Shown here: positions 1 to 11,014 of the stretch, one piece after another | How positions within the stretch are numbered: the stretch's first letter is position 1 | Layout of the letters: every line of letters starts with the position of its first letter | Source of the DNA: Gracilaria gracilis | Taxonomy: Eukaryota; Rhodophyta; Florideophyceae; Gracilariales; Gracilariaceae | Assembly (NCBI GenBank): GCA_030374805.1 | Contig: JARGSG010000212.1 | Coordinates: forward strand, 62,001 to 126,000 | Length of the DNA stretch: 64,000 bases | Direction of reading: 5' to 3' | Notes under the pieces: generated by a model | Databases searched by the model: none | What the model was told of the DNA's origin: nothing | Seen by the model: the letters and a program-made list of their open reading frames with translations, nothing else | Position numbers and translations under genes: made by a program

Positions 1-872
1 TTTGGGCATGCAAATCTATCATTCAGAAAACAAAAAGAATGAGAAAGAGGGGAGTTAGAACGTCCAGAATGCTAAAAACCGAGACAGAGGACAAACAAGA
101 AAAGGACGATAAGATGAGATGGAAGACGTACAAATTAAGCGTGCAGAGTTTGGACCATCAAATCTGTCAGAACACATTCCAATTCACATGGAGTAACGAT
201 GGTTAGGAACATGAAGTTAGGAGCGCCTAGGAGTTCATGATGAAGGTGGACGTACAAGAATAAGCATCAGGTGACCGGTGAGAGAGACGAGAAGGGCATG
301 GAGTTGATGGGCTGAGGTGCGCTTTTATAGCAATTCGAAGCGATGCTGACACGCCTCGAAAGAAGCACTGCTCCTCTCCTTCTGCATGTCGCTTCCTCTC
401 CCGCGGACGTGTCAACCTCTGCATTTGGAATCGTACAGTATTGCGTGCTTGCATTTAGGCCCTCCCCGTGGTTTGTTGTTGCCGCAATTGGTAACTTTAC
501 GTCTGGAAACAGATCACAAGCAATGGCAATGATCTGAAAGTGATTGCAAGATACTCAGCAGGAAGGTACAGTATCATACTGGCAAGTTAAATGTAACGTT
601 AACTATAGGAAGGAGCGCGGCGCGATTGGTTCGGTTCCAAACATGATCACTCGAGTGCTGGAATCGGCGCGTGCCGCGCCGATTCCCAGTAACCTTTACC
701 CTTACTCCACCAACAAAGCCCCCATTTCTTGCGTAGCGTTGACGAAGTCAGTTTTATTTGTGGAACGCTATCTTCACAAACTAAGCACAAACCCAATGGC
801 CTCTCCGCTCGAGGCATCCCCGGCGCGCAAAGAGCACAAATGAAGAGCTCAGAGCACAGCGTCGTACTTCGG
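1..872. other. Intergenic, no gene recognised
   Basis: I see no frame with recognisable protein character, and no RNA gene. Short frames on both strands are rich in Arg/Ser and look like chance. It forms the 3' flank of the coiled-coil gene that ends at 873, so part of it is probably that gene's 3' UTR. Confidence 0.5.
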
Positions 873-2261
873 CTACGACGAGTTGTTCTTTTTCGACTTG
901 TGGCTCTTACTTCTGCCGAACAACCATCTTCGCATATGCCATCCATTCCTTTTCGATTCTCGCGACGCTCTTGAGGATCGCGTGCAACTGTTCCTCCTCT
1001 CCCGCCGACGCACAAGTAATTCAGCCACCGCATTCTTCTTTGATCTCATGTTGAGATCGTGCTCAAGCTCCATCTCACATTTGAGCCTCAAGATCACGCC
1101 CAGTAGCCTTTCGTTCTCTATTTGCATCTGCGTCGTGCATTGTTTCTGTTCCATCAGTTCCATTCTCAACCTCTCTTCCTCTTTCACCGTGCACTTTCGC
1201 TTCCAACTACGTCGCATCGAAATCGGTTCTGTGGGCGAGTCGGCGTTTGTCGCACTTCTTCGGGATGAAGGCGGTGCACACCCACCCGGGGGACAGGGCT
1301 GAAGCGCGCAAAGCTGTTCTTCGAACTGTTTCTTCTCGCTGTTACACGTGCTCAACTCACGTTGGAGAGAAGCAGTGAGAGCGGTCAATTGCGCCACTCT
1401 GCGCGACAACGCCAGCACTTGCTCCTCATAAACGGTCTCTTCCGGGTGCGACGAAGATGGCTCCTGCCCACATGCTTCGCTCGTAACCACCGAACGCCCA
1501 AAGTGTCCAACTTGGTCTTCACGAGACTCTTCTGACGAAGTGGAAGCCTCGCTGCTCGTTCGCAAACAGAAGTTGATGTGCGAGGAGTCTGAGCTCTCCG
1601 TAGACGACTTGAAGGTGAAGTCAAGTTTGTCTTCACTGTCCTGCGACGAGTCTGACAGACTGGAAGGCTCTTCCACAAATCGGGTCGCGGCGTTAAGCAT
1701 GTCATCCACAATGCGTATCTGCGACTTGGACACTGAGAGTCGCTTGTTACGTCGCGGATCGGGCTGCACGAGGCGAGGCGCATCCAGTGGTTTGATCCCC
1801 CTCTTCTGCAGCGGCGAAATCTTTCCAACGCGCGCCTTCGGTCCCGGTCGCATGTTTAGAAGCTCCCATTGGGTGTAGAGCAGTTCTATGTCTTTCATGC
1901 GCACGGTGGTGTGCTCGTCCTCGTACACAATCTCACGACGGGCATCGGGGTCGCCTGATTCGTCGGGCCCGTTGATAGACCAGCAGCGAAGCTTGAAGGG
2001 CGATAGGAGCGTGGTGATGAACGGACGCTCTTTGTGGACACCTTCGTTGTGGCGAGTTGTGTAGGGACGACCGAACTTGGACCACCTCGAGACGTTGGCG
2101 AATGGACAGGGCTTGACGGGCTCGACGGGGCCGAATTGGTACTTCTCTTCGTCAGTACTCTCCGGTGGACTGCTGCTGCTGTTGTGGTGGAGTGAGGGGC
2201 GGTAATCGCGGACGGTGACGATGGGCTGTTCGTCCTGTGCGTCTTGTTCGGATGGAGACAT
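873..2261 (-). CDS. Hypothetical Ser-rich protein with C-terminal coiled coil
   Basis: I do not recognise this 462-residue protein. It starts at a true ATG. The first 140 residues are polar and mixed. A Ser/Glu/Asp-rich disordered stretch follows (about 195-270), full of SS, SD and SE pairs like casein-kinase-type phosphorylation sites. From about 280 to 315 and again from 355 to 425 the sequence is helical and rich in Glu, Gln, Leu and Arg, typical of coiled coil. The last 40 residues are very basic (Arg, Lys, Ser). There is no signal peptide or membrane segment. Length, continuous frame and ATG support a real gene; function is unknown. A structural or nuclear scaffold role is only a guess. 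Confidence 0.6.
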   Translation of the reverse strand: MSPSEQDAQDEQPIVTVRDYRPSLHHNSSSSPPESTDEEKYQFGPVEPVKPCPFANVSRWSKFGRPYTTRHNEGVHKERPFITTLLSPFKLRCWSINGPDESGDPDARREIVYEDEHTTVRMKDIELLYTQWELLNMRPGPKARVGKISPLQKRGIKPLDAPRLVQPDPRRNKRLSVSKSQIRIVDDMLNAATRFVEEPSSLSDSSQDSEDKLDFTFKSSTESSDSSHINFCLRTSSEASTSSEESREDQVGHFGRSVVTSEACGQEPSSSHPEETVYEEQVLALSRRVAQLTALTASLQRELSTCNSEKKQFEEQLCALQPCPPGGCAPPSSRRSATNADSPTEPISMRRSWKRKCTVKEEERLRMELMEQKQCTTQMQIENERLLGVILRLKCEMELEHDLNMRSKKNAVAELLVRRRERRNSCTRSSRASRESKRNGWHMRRWLFGRSKSHKSKKNNSS

Positions 2262-4345
2262 TGCGAAGATGAACGTGCAGAAGCGGAAAGACCGGTGTGC
2301 TCAAGATGAGAAGGGCGCAAGAGGAAGGAGACGGCTCTGCGGACGGCTTGAGGAGGAGGCTGCCGTCGGTGATCGGGAAGCAGCGGCGCGCTCGCTTAAA
2401 TACGCGCAGGTGGCTGTGCGCTGCCGGCGGTTGTGGACATGCGCGCGGCACGCGCGGCGGCGCGAGTGCTCCTTTCGGGAAAGCGCAACAATTCGCGCGC
2501 AGGCCGTCATTGCTGGCGCGCCGGCCCCTTCGTCTTCCGATTCGCACACCGACGAGCCGCGCGCGCTGGGTGCTGCCTTGTGATTCACAAGTTGTGAGCC
2601 AACGCATCGCTCTCCTTCGCGCCTGAATTCTCAATTGCCCCCCCCCCCCCCCCCTCGAGGAGCCTTCACCGTCAGGCGCACCTTACTTCGTGTATTATGC
2701 GCTTTTGCCGTCGACGCTTGGTGGCGGAAACCCAAGAGAGCGCAGATCTAGCCGAAGGGTGTTCATCTCCTGGACATGTTCCGCATTATGCATAGGAAAT
2801 GCGAAGACGGCGTAGCCCACACCCCCCTGGCCGCCAGAATCCACCGTTACAAGCAAATCTTCCGGGAAAAAGAAGTGCACAAGCTCGAGATGAACCGTAA
2901 CCACCTCAAGAGCGCAAGCTCCCGCAAATGGCATAACATCTCCTCTTTTCTATGAGCATTTACACGTCTGTTGCTGATGCGGAAGGAAAGGAAGGTTTGA
3001 GCAGCCCAATGGATCAAACCCCATGGAATGCGAAGAGGAAAGTGGGGAGCGATGAAATTGATCGATTGTGGAAAAGGGTATGTTAGTGCACAACCTAGAA
3101 AGGCAGCGATCGAATCGAAGCTTGTTGAGCTTTTACTGGTGGTCCGGCTAGTGATAGAAAGTGGCTCACGAGCTCGTTCGAGAAGCACATCTCTAAAACT
3201 GTTCGTGACGTTAGCGTTCATAGAGTAGGACGTTCACCAGCAAGCGAAGAACAAACAAAGATAAGCAGGTCAACAGTTTGAAGCTGCTTCCCGTCGAGGC
3301 TCGAAGGATTGGAGAAAACTAGTGTGCCGTCCAGTGATTTAAAGCGGATTGAGTGCTTATTTGAAAGAGAAGGTTCACAAGGTCACCTTCACGCAGACCC
3401 GTCCGCCAAAGCGTGCACTTGTCTTATGCGGTGGGATCGAGAGCCCATGCTACGCTATTCGAGCAGTACGTGCTCACGATAGTGCGGTCGAAAGGCACAT
3501 TGTGTGCCCATGGTACATGAAGATTGCGAGGCAACGAAGTGCGCCCACACGGTGCAATAGGAAATGATGGACAGCGCTCTCTCGGATACGATTGCAGAGT
3601 GCTCGACCAGCTATGGTGCACTTGCGAAGAAACATCTCATCGCGTTTCTCAGTTGGATGGATAGAGCTCAGTTGTTTAATGCAGCTAATACCGGGGATAT
3701 GATTGTGGCAAGCAGTTGTGTCTGCTTCTTTCGATTGCACGTGGACTCTTAAAGCCATTCATGAATAGCTCTTTCTTGTGGGGATGATTCTGTGCTAAGA
3801 ATCGGTAGCGACGTTTCAAAGCTGTGTGACTGCGCGCAGCTGTTGCGCGGAATGAAATGACAAGTTGCGGCCGCGGGGATCATGCGTTTCACGACGCGAA
3901 CGTGTGGCTGATTCTTTCCCGTCTTGAGCTGCATGTCTAGCCATACCCGCAAGATACGTGCCAATGCGCCCACTGGGCTGAGTGAGCTCGGCGCGCGGCG
4001 GCTCGCCAACGGCGTGGTGCCGAATACGCACGGCGGCGGAACGGCACGTGTCCCCGCTAAAACATTTAAGATAAGTTAAGGTTACCCGTTGGTGCCTCCG
4101 CCCGTGCCATCGCTCGCCACTCACAATCTCCGCGCCAGCTCCAGCGTCGCATCGCTGTGCAACGCGCATCTCTTGACAGCCCCCGTTCCGTTCGTCAGCC
4201 GCGCCCCACCCGTCTTAACCCGGCAGTTGGTCCTTCAGCCTCATCTCAAGCCGCCCTCCTTCACGCCGCTCTGCCTCACGCCGCTCTCGCCCGTCGTCGC
4301 CACAGCTTGGTTCCCTCCTGCAGCCGTATTCCCCCGATCGCCGCC
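2262..4345. other. Intergenic between divergent genes; C17 homopolymer
   Basis: This 2-kb gap separates the divergent coiled-coil and aminotransferase genes and must hold both promoters. A run of 17 C lies at 2638-2654. An ATG-started minus-strand frame of 124 codons (2847-3221) overlaps a second minus-strand frame (2695-2934) of protein-like composition. Neither matches a family I know and I do not call them genes. Confidence 0.4.
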
Positions 4346-5707
4346 ATGTCTCTCGCCTTCTCCGCGCCTTCCTTCGCGCGTTCGTTCATCTCCCCGCTCG
4401 CGCAGCCCGCCGCGTCCACACTGGCTGTGGACAAGCCCGCGCGCGCCGCGGCAGCGCGCCGTCCACACACGCCGTCCGCCGTGGCGGCCGACGCCACCAA
4501 GCTGTCGGTGCCGAAGGACTTCGACTCGGTCGTCATGAGCACGTACACGCGCTATCCCATCGCCATGTCGCACGGACGCGGCGTAGATCTCTACGACACT
4601 GAGGGCACGCACTACATTGACTGCGTCGCGGGCATTGCCACGTGCACTCTTGGTCACGCTCACCCCGCTCTGATCGACGCCATCACCCGCCAGATGTCCC
4701 GCATCACCCACGTTTCGAACCTCTACTACATCCCGGAGCAGGGCGCGCTGGCGTCTTGGCTGGTTTCCAACTCACCGGCTGACAAGGCCTTCTTCTGCAA
4801 CTCTGGTGGCGAGGCGAACGAAGCCGCCATCAAGCTTGCCCGCAAGAACTGGCACCTTAAGCACGGTTCCAATCCTTCTGACGTTCCCGTCATTATCACT
4901 GCTCACCAATCTTTTCACGGCCGAACAATAGCCACACTTACAGCGACCGGCCAGCCCAAGTACCACAACAACTGGTGGCCCCTCGTTCAAGGTTTTGAAT
5001 ACGTCACCTATAACGACACCGCCGAGCTCATAAAACTCGCGGACAGCATAGGACCCAATCTAGCTGGCATTCTAATGGAAGCATGCCAAGGAGAGGGGGG
5101 CATTCACCCGGGCTCACCCCAATTCTTCGCGGCGGCGCGTCAGATTTGCGACAAAACCGGTGCTTTGCTCATATGCGATGAGGTGCAAGTGGGTGTAGGT
5201 CGCACTGGCAAGCTGTGGGGCTTTGAGCATACGGGTGTGGAGCCAGACGTATTCACGCTGGCAAAGGGGCTCGGTGGCGGTGTTCCGATCGGCGCAATGT
5301 GTTGCAAGGCCGACTGCGATGTGTTTGAGCCCGGCGATCATGCGAGCACCTTCGGCGGAAACCCTCTGGCAGCAGCCGCTGGTCTCGCCGTGGCGAACGA
5401 GCTTGACTCAGGAGTCATGCGCAACGCGGAGGAGCGTGGTGCTCAATTGATGAACGGGTTGCGACAAATCGCAGGTAGGTTCCCGGGTGAGGTCAAAGAA
5501 GTGCGCGGTTTGGGACTCATCTGCGGCGTGGAGATGCAGCAAATCGCTGCCTCAGACGTTGTTGCGAAGGCGATGAGCAAAGGCTTGTTACTTGTACCGG
5601 CTGGGAAACATGTCGTGCGATTCGTACCGCCTCTTATCATCTCGCGAGAACAAGTCACTCGCGTTCTAGAAATGTTTGAAAGCGTACTGGTCGAGCTGAC
5701 CAGTTGA
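4346..5707 (+). CDS. argD: Acetylornithine aminotransferase, plastid-targeted
   Basis: PLP-dependent class-III aminotransferase (453 residues) that converts N-acetylglutamate semialdehyde plus glutamate to N-acetylornithine, in arginine synthesis. The motifs are in family order: NSGGEANEAAIK near 152-163, which binds cofactor phosphate; DEVQVGVGRTGK near 278-289, whose Asp contacts the pyridine nitrogen; and TLAKGLGGG, whose Lys307 should form the Schiff base. The ATG at 4346 follows GCCGCC, an excellent initiation context; the frame is open upstream but has no ATG there. The first 50 residues are rich in Ala, Ser, Arg and Pro with almost no acid, as in a plastid transit peptide. Ornithine aminotransferase is the closest alternative, but the CTLGHAHP and FFCNSGGEANE blocks are typical of ArgD. 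Confidence 0.95.
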   Translation: MSLAFSAPSFARSFISPLAQPAASTLAVDKPARAAAARRPHTPSAVAADATKLSVPKDFDSVVMSTYTRYPIAMSHGRGVDLYDTEGTHYIDCVAGIATCTLGHAHPALIDAITRQMSRITHVSNLYYIPEQGALASWLVSNSPADKAFFCNSGGEANEAAIKLARKNWHLKHGSNPSDVPVIITAHQSFHGRTIATLTATGQPKYHNNWWPLVQGFEYVTYNDTAELIKLADSIGPNLAGILMEACQGEGGIHPGSPQFFAAARQICDKTGALLICDEVQVGVGRTGKLWGFEHTGVEPDVFTLAKGLGGGVPIGAMCCKADCDVFEPGDHASTFGGNPLAAAAGLAVANELDSGVMRNAEERGAQLMNGLRQIAGRFPGEVKEVRGLGLICGVEMQQIAASDVVAKAMSKGLLLVPAGKHVVRFVPPLIISREQVTRVLEMFESVLVELTS

Positions 5708-6964
5708 ATGTGTGCAGAGATGTACGTATGGCGCACAGCTGAGCTGATTGTCAGACAGTAGAATAGATGCTAGTCATAAACTGGGTCATGTTGCGAAAGT
5801 GTGTGGCTTCTCGCTCTACTCTTGACACCCGAGAGCATTGTTTTCTCAACGTTTTTACGTAGGACGCGCCTCATTCGTCTCGGTTATGTGCAGTCTTCTT
5901 CTTCTTAGCAGAGAAGTGATGAAAGCCCTGCTTACTATCAACTAGCAGCACAACCATATAACTTGGAAGATGACCCACCCGCTTGCTATGCATAAACACT
6001 TCTTGATGGAAGCAGATTCTCGTTAAAGGAAGGGTACTGCCGCAGTTTTCGACTGTTTTCAAACCATTCGTTTCCCCCACGATAATCCGCCGAAGAAAGC
6101 TTCATATCAGTAAGTGCTCATTGTAAACAACTTGAGCGCACAAATGATTCCCTCCGATCGATGAACCCTGCTGCAGTGCGCAGCGAACACCTAATGCAAC
6201 GGGAAATCAGCTTCGGGCTTGGGTTTTGCCCTGCAAGTCATCAAAAGCCTCCCTTGCAGGAGGTTCCTCAATTGGATAGGAACATTTCTACGGGAAGATG
6301 GCTCATGCTCTCATGAAGGCTTTCGTGACAAAATGTTTTCAGTCCATACATGGTACGTGAGAAACCATAGCAATGAGCCCTCTTACCCTTGTATCACATA
6401 TTGATTGCGGTTATAAGACGGCAGCGATACGATGAATTTATCCGCTCCTTGCTTGCGAGAAAATGTCATAGAGGCTATGAAACACAAGCGCATAATGTGA
6501 GCTACTTTCAGGACGCATATCAGGTACTCGTCCGGCAAGCGTACTGAAGTATGCGGGGGCATAATCGGCATAAACAAGCCAGAAATGCGGCCTATGATGC
6601 TGTTAAAGACGTGGCTCTGCTGCGCACGCGGAACGGGACGCTCGGAGATAAGCGGACACGAGGGATCATTTACCTCAACAGCCTGGCCAGGACACGATTT
6701 TGTGAACAGGAAGCAGATACCGTTCGGCAGAGCATATACACAGCGTAAGTGTGATGATTTACAGACGGCGAGAAGGTTTGGCGGTCCGGAACAGCGCAAT
6801 CACCCGCCGGCACGACGCAGGGTTGTGAACTACATTATGTTGCAAATTATACAGCAAACGAGTGCGCAGACTATGCTTTCTAACATGGGGGGATGGTGCC
6901 GAAGAATAATTGACACAAACGTGGAACTAACTTCGGTATCTAGTAGACAGACGAAGAAAACGTA
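5708..6964. other. Intergenic between convergent genes
   Basis: The aminotransferase (+) and the Gly/Pro-rich gene (-) converge on this 1.26-kb stretch. Several frames reach 60-140 codons but none has family character or a good start. I see no repeat or RNA gene. Confidence 0.5.
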
Positions 6965-7756
6965 TCAGAACCTGTCACCAAGAATCTTCTTTGCTGCACT
7001 GCTCGACAAAAACTTGTTGGCGTTCTCTTCGATCAAAGCCTTTGGATCCTTGAGATCCTTGAGATCCTTGAGCTTCTCCTTGAGCGCACCGGTAAGGCCA
7101 GTATTCTCAGGCTTGTGTTGGCCCGGCACAGGCGCCGGAGGTGGAGTGCCCATATATCCCGGTTGTCCATTCGGCGGCGGCGGCGCCGGTCCGCCGTACC
7201 CGCCAGGCGCACCGGCATGCGACTGCGGCATGGAAGGTCGTTGCGGCTGCATGGCACCATAAGGGGCAGCATGCATGGGCGCAGCACCACCCGGCGGTGG
7301 CGGCGGCGGCGCTCCGCCATAGCCTCCGTGCGGACGGCCGGAACTTGACGAATGTGAGCTCGACAGCGACGGAGCATACGGAGCTTCGCCGCCTTGGTTG
7401 GCGTGCGCCGATCCGGGGTAGCCGGCAGGAACGCCTGCGCCGCCGGGCATCGGGGCGCCGCCGGGCATTGGCGGCGGCGGTGCGGAACCGCCGTAGCCCA
7501 CAGGAGGGCCGGGAGGCGCTCCATAGCCGGGGGGTGCAGAGTAGCCACCGGGAGGCGCGGAGTACCTGCCGGCGGGCGGAGCTGAGGGCATGGCGCCGTA
7601 CGGTGGCATGGGGGGACCGGGCTGTGGCGGCGCGCCGTACGGCATGGGCGGCGGCGCGCCGTATGGGGCGCTGTAGGGGTAGGGGTACGAGGTGAGCGGC
7701 GGGCCGCCGACCGGCGCGCCGTACGGCGGGCGGCGCGGCGGTGGGGGTGGGGCCAT
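6965..7756 (-). CDS. Pro/Gly/Tyr/Ala-rich low-complexity protein
   Basis: A 263-residue protein. I place the start at the ATG at 7756, whose context ACCATGG is strong; the longer frame has no ATG. About 200 residues are low complexity: Pro runs of 4-6 separated by YGAPP, GYGGSAPP and APPGGYS-like blocks. The last 45 residues differ: a charged helix with the repeated triplet Lys-Asp-Leu, ending in SSAAKKILGDRF. The composition resembles PYG-rich prion-like or annexin/ALG-2-type N-termini, which bind other proteins through Pro-Tyr-Pro motifs, but no annexin or EF-hand fold follows. A membrane-trafficking or condensate role is inference only. Antisense frames here are by-products of the GC-rich repeats. 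Confidence 0.6.
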   Translation of the reverse strand: MAPPPPPRRPPYGAPVGGPPLTSYPYPYSAPYGAPPPMPYGAPPQPGPPMPPYGAMPSAPPAGRYSAPPGGYSAPPGYGAPPGPPVGYGGSAPPPPMPGGAPMPGGAGVPAGYPGSAHANQGGEAPYAPSLSSSHSSSSGRPHGGYGGAPPPPPPGGAAPMHAAPYGAMQPQRPSMPQSHAGAPGGYGGPAPPPPNGQPGYMGTPPPAPVPGQHKPENTGLTGALKEKLKDLKDLKDPKALIEENANKFLSSSAAKKILGDRF

Positions 7757-8658
7757 GGTCGGGAGTTTTGGATGAGCGACGGGACGGGGAGGTGCTTGCG
7801 CTTGGGAGGCTCTGACGGTTGCGGTCAAATTGGTTTCACGGCGTGGCGGCACGGAAGCAAACGCAAAGGTGGACGGCGTCCACTGGACGCTCCCTATCTA
7901 CCACCAGTAGATACTGGAACGGCGATGGAATCGTTCTGCACAGAATCCTGTGTATCATACCCTTGTAGATAGACTGTAGATGCGTTGTGCACGTGCAAAA
8001 AAGTGTTTCAGTGCAGGCAGTCAGTGCCACCAGGCGTGGTGAAGCACGTGCGCCGTTTGGCAAGTAGAACGCTACTGTTAGGTAGCTATCTACAGCTCTA
8101 GCCCCCCCTGCTTCCACCTTCCAGGCCCTAGTCTAGATATGTATACGGTACAAGTTGGATGCGCTTGCGCTCTGGAACGGTTCACGCTTCCACTCTGCTA
8201 GCGTTTGCATCTTGGGAACCAATTGCCGTCCTCAAGAGTGCTGAGTGAATCAGTTCGAACACGTTTAGTAGATCACGATGCCTCTGGTCTTGTTTCACCC
8301 AAACAGTTGGCGGACCAAGTTCTCTCGTAATGTTTCGTTATCGTACTTCTCTCACTTTTGGGCCATTGTCAAACCATTTCACGGAGATTCAGTCCACGTC
8401 AACAAAAGAGCATGTAACTCTGTACGCTAGATCATCTAGCTACCGCCAAGTATAGCATTGGCATAGAAAGTCACATGTGAGCGCTGATGAACACATCATC
8501 AACACATGAGGAATCACATGCACTTTCGACGACAGATGCCAGAGGTAGCTCGAGTTTTCCCTAAATCTCATTCAGAGTACTCGAGCTCGCCTGTGCGCCA
8601 TGCTGTCGCATAAATTCCCCAAGACTACGTGAACGTCGCGTGGTTCACAAAAGTTTAC
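7757..8658. other. Intergenic, no gene recognised
   Basis: The promoter side of the Pro/Gly-rich gene and the 3' side of the CCA-adding enzyme. Base composition is mixed and frames are short. I see no RNA gene or repeat. Confidence 0.45.
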
Positions 8659-10455
8659 TTACATGTATTTCTTGTACCTGTCAGATATCCACTCTGTTAT
8701 TTCCGGCATACCTTTATCTGGATTCTCAATCATCCAGTCGACCTGTTCTTTCATAATGATACTCACAAGTGGTCCTTTCTTTAGATTAGGGAGCAACTTG
8801 AGCAGTCGATTTCCATCAATCATCGGTTTGATATCCCAAACACCTTCAAGTCCCAACTTCTCAACTTTCTCTCCAAACTCTCTGTATTTCGCGACCAGCA
8901 CACGACAATCATTGCCCATCTTATCGCGAGGTGCTTCCATGCCCCCTGCATACGTGTCCTCCGCCTTGGCAGGTCGTAGTTCCATGACCAAAGCTATCTG
9001 AAGTGCACTACGCCAGTAGGGACCGGCAGATCGAATTACACGCCCGGTTTTGAGTCTATCCAGCTTTTCCGCGCCGCTGTGCACAAGTTCTTGCAAACCA
9101 AGCGCAGCCTCATGAAGGGAGGATACATCCGACACGTCCTTAGCCCCAAGGCGGAGCTCATGTCGCAGAATATATTGACTAACCGCGATGACCCTTGGCT
9201 TCTTCTTGGAAAACGTGTGCAGGCATTTCATGTTTGCAAGCGGTGATAATAAGGCGGCGTAACGTACAATCTTTCTCGGTGCAGCACATTTGTCAGGCGG
9301 TTTCAGAACGTGCAGGTTGAGCAACGCGCCCATCGCTACGGACGCGAAGTCGGGTGGTGGGCGAGCGTCGTCTAGAACATCAAGTTGGCGAGGAAGGCGG
9401 AATACGACCGGGAATAGACCAAGTTCCATCAGAAGTCCTATAGCGTGCGGAGCATTGTCACATGCAACTACACGATCGATTTCATGCGAGATACGTTCAC
9501 GTGACACTTTGGCGCCCAGCGCGTCATGAACACGGGATTCACGGCAGGCTTCAAACAATGACGTATCAAAGCTAAAGTTCAGGCGAGAGGCAAAACGGAT
9601 AGCGCGCAGGGTACGGAGTGGATCGTCCAGTAATGTAGTTAGAGGGGGAAGCGGTGTGCGAATGATTCGATCGCGAATGTCATCCAAGCCGCGATGGGTA
9701 AAATCTTCGAGAGCGCGAGTGTTGATGTTGTAAAAGAGAGCGTTAATAGTGAGATCGCGGCGCATGGCATCTTCGTACGGAGTACCGATCCTGATGTTCG
9801 GGATACGCGAGTCGTGAGAGTATGTCTCAGTTCGAAGATTGACCAAGTCTAAACAGACGTCCATAACGCGCATGGTGGCTGTTTCAAGATGTTTGCTTTG
9901 GTCCGGGTTCTTCTGAATGAGCCCAACCGTAGCGTGGGGCATGTGATGGGCGTCGAGGTAGTTATTAATACGCTCCGCAAACTCGATGCCGAGCATGGTA
10001 TCGAGGGCGATATCAATATCCACATTGGTAAGCGTATCATTCGGGTACAGAATCTTATCGCGCACCCAGCCGCCCGCGACGCGCAGAGTAGGCTGAGGCG
10101 AAGCAGTTCGCGCCACAGCAAGCAGGACATCAAATAACTTCGTCTCCAGCGGCGTAAGGGACACGGATAGTGGCGTCTGAGACGGCGGGGACGATTTCAA
10201 GCGCGAAGCATTCGGGTCGGGAGGGCTCATGGTGCTCAGACTGGGCGAACGCGGCCGTTTCATTCGCGCGACAGCCGGTTGGCGAATTTGAGTGCAACTG
10301 ACGGCACGAATAAGAGCCGGGAGCGAATGGTGGGCAAACGCTGAGGAATGGACGAAAGACGACGAAGAGCGATTCTGACACAGACGGCGGGTGGTGGACG
10401 GGAGTACGGTTCTGAGGGGGGAGCGCGACGCTATAAAGTATGGGGTGGAAGTCAT
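8659..10455 (-). CDS. CCA1: tRNA nucleotidyltransferase (CCA-adding enzyme)
   Basis: Adds CCA to the 3' end of tRNAs from CTP and ATP. The 598-residue frame shows all head-domain signatures of class-II enzymes: RVAGGWVRDK near 126-134; VDIDIALD near 145-152, the metal-binding Asp pair; then the RRDLTINALFYN and DPLRTLRAIRFASRL blocks, which hold the nucleotide-selecting and flexible-loop regions. The tail is the usual helical tRNA-binding body. The ATG at 10455 adds about 60 residues rich in Ser, Arg and Thr, like an organelle presequence. Two further in-frame ATGs (10263 and 10230), just before the conserved core, would give cytosolic or nuclear forms; the first starts MKRPR, a nuclear-signal-like cluster. 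One gene serving several compartments is known for this enzyme in yeast and plants. Confidence 0.95.
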   Translation of the reverse strand: MTSTPYFIASRSPLRTVLPSTTRRLCQNRSSSSFVHSSAFAHHSLPALIRAVSCTQIRQPAVARMKRPRSPSLSTMSPPDPNASRLKSSPPSQTPLSVSLTPLETKLFDVLLAVARTASPQPTLRVAGGWVRDKILYPNDTLTNVDIDIALDTMLGIEFAERINNYLDAHHMPHATVGLIQKNPDQSKHLETATMRVMDVCLDLVNLRTETYSHDSRIPNIRIGTPYEDAMRRDLTINALFYNINTRALEDFTHRGLDDIRDRIIRTPLPPLTTLLDDPLRTLRAIRFASRLNFSFDTSLFEACRESRVHDALGAKVSRERISHEIDRVVACDNAPHAIGLLMELGLFPVVFRLPRQLDVLDDARPPPDFASVAMGALLNLHVLKPPDKCAAPRKIVRYAALLSPLANMKCLHTFSKKKPRVIAVSQYILRHELRLGAKDVSDVSSLHEAALGLQELVHSGAEKLDRLKTGRVIRSAGPYWRSALQIALVMELRPAKAEDTYAGGMEAPRDKMGNDCRVLVAKYREFGEKVEKLGLEGVWDIKPMIDGNRLLKLLPNLKKGPLVSIIMKEQVDWMIENPDKGMPEITEWISDRYKKYM

Positions 10456-11014
10456 GGCCGTCGGAGATGCCTCCGGCAAGGACCAACGCGGGGCGCCACC
10501 GAAACACAGCGGGCGCGGCGGAGCACAGCGCCAGAGCAGACGACGCGGTGGCGGCGGTGGTCGCGATGGAGTGGAGCCGCACGTGTGACAGCTTATATCT
10601 CGGCGGCCCTGGTATCTTTTTCCAGCAATGCACTCGTTCGTAATACCGCCTATCTCACAACTTGCTCAAGATGGGCAATTCCGCTGCACATTCCCCGTAC
10701 GATTGGCAGGGAATTTGGCTGCGAAGGTAGAAGGGGGGGGGGAGGGGGAGTTCTATTTCTTGTTTGGCGAAGTAGACCCAGTAGACACTGACTCGGGAAC
10801 AAAGATTAGCTCTCTAGCTAGCTAGCACGAAGGTAGTTCTTCAATTGCACGATGGATGCGCTACTTGATAGCTTTGCTGAAGTGTTCTGCACCCTTTTAA
10901 TTGTCTATGTGCAACGGCGTCGCCCATAGTGTTCTCAAACCCTTATCCTCCGCGAAAGGTTCGACCGCGAGCACTGCGGAAAGTTAGTTCTTATCAGCCG
11001 TCTCTCATATTACA
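10456..11014. other. Intergenic, with a G-rich run
   Basis: The upstream region of the CCA-adding enzyme gene and the 3' flank of GRP94, both on the minus strand. A nearly pure G run lies at about 10730-10749. Short plus-strand frames here have no family character. Confidence 0.45.
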
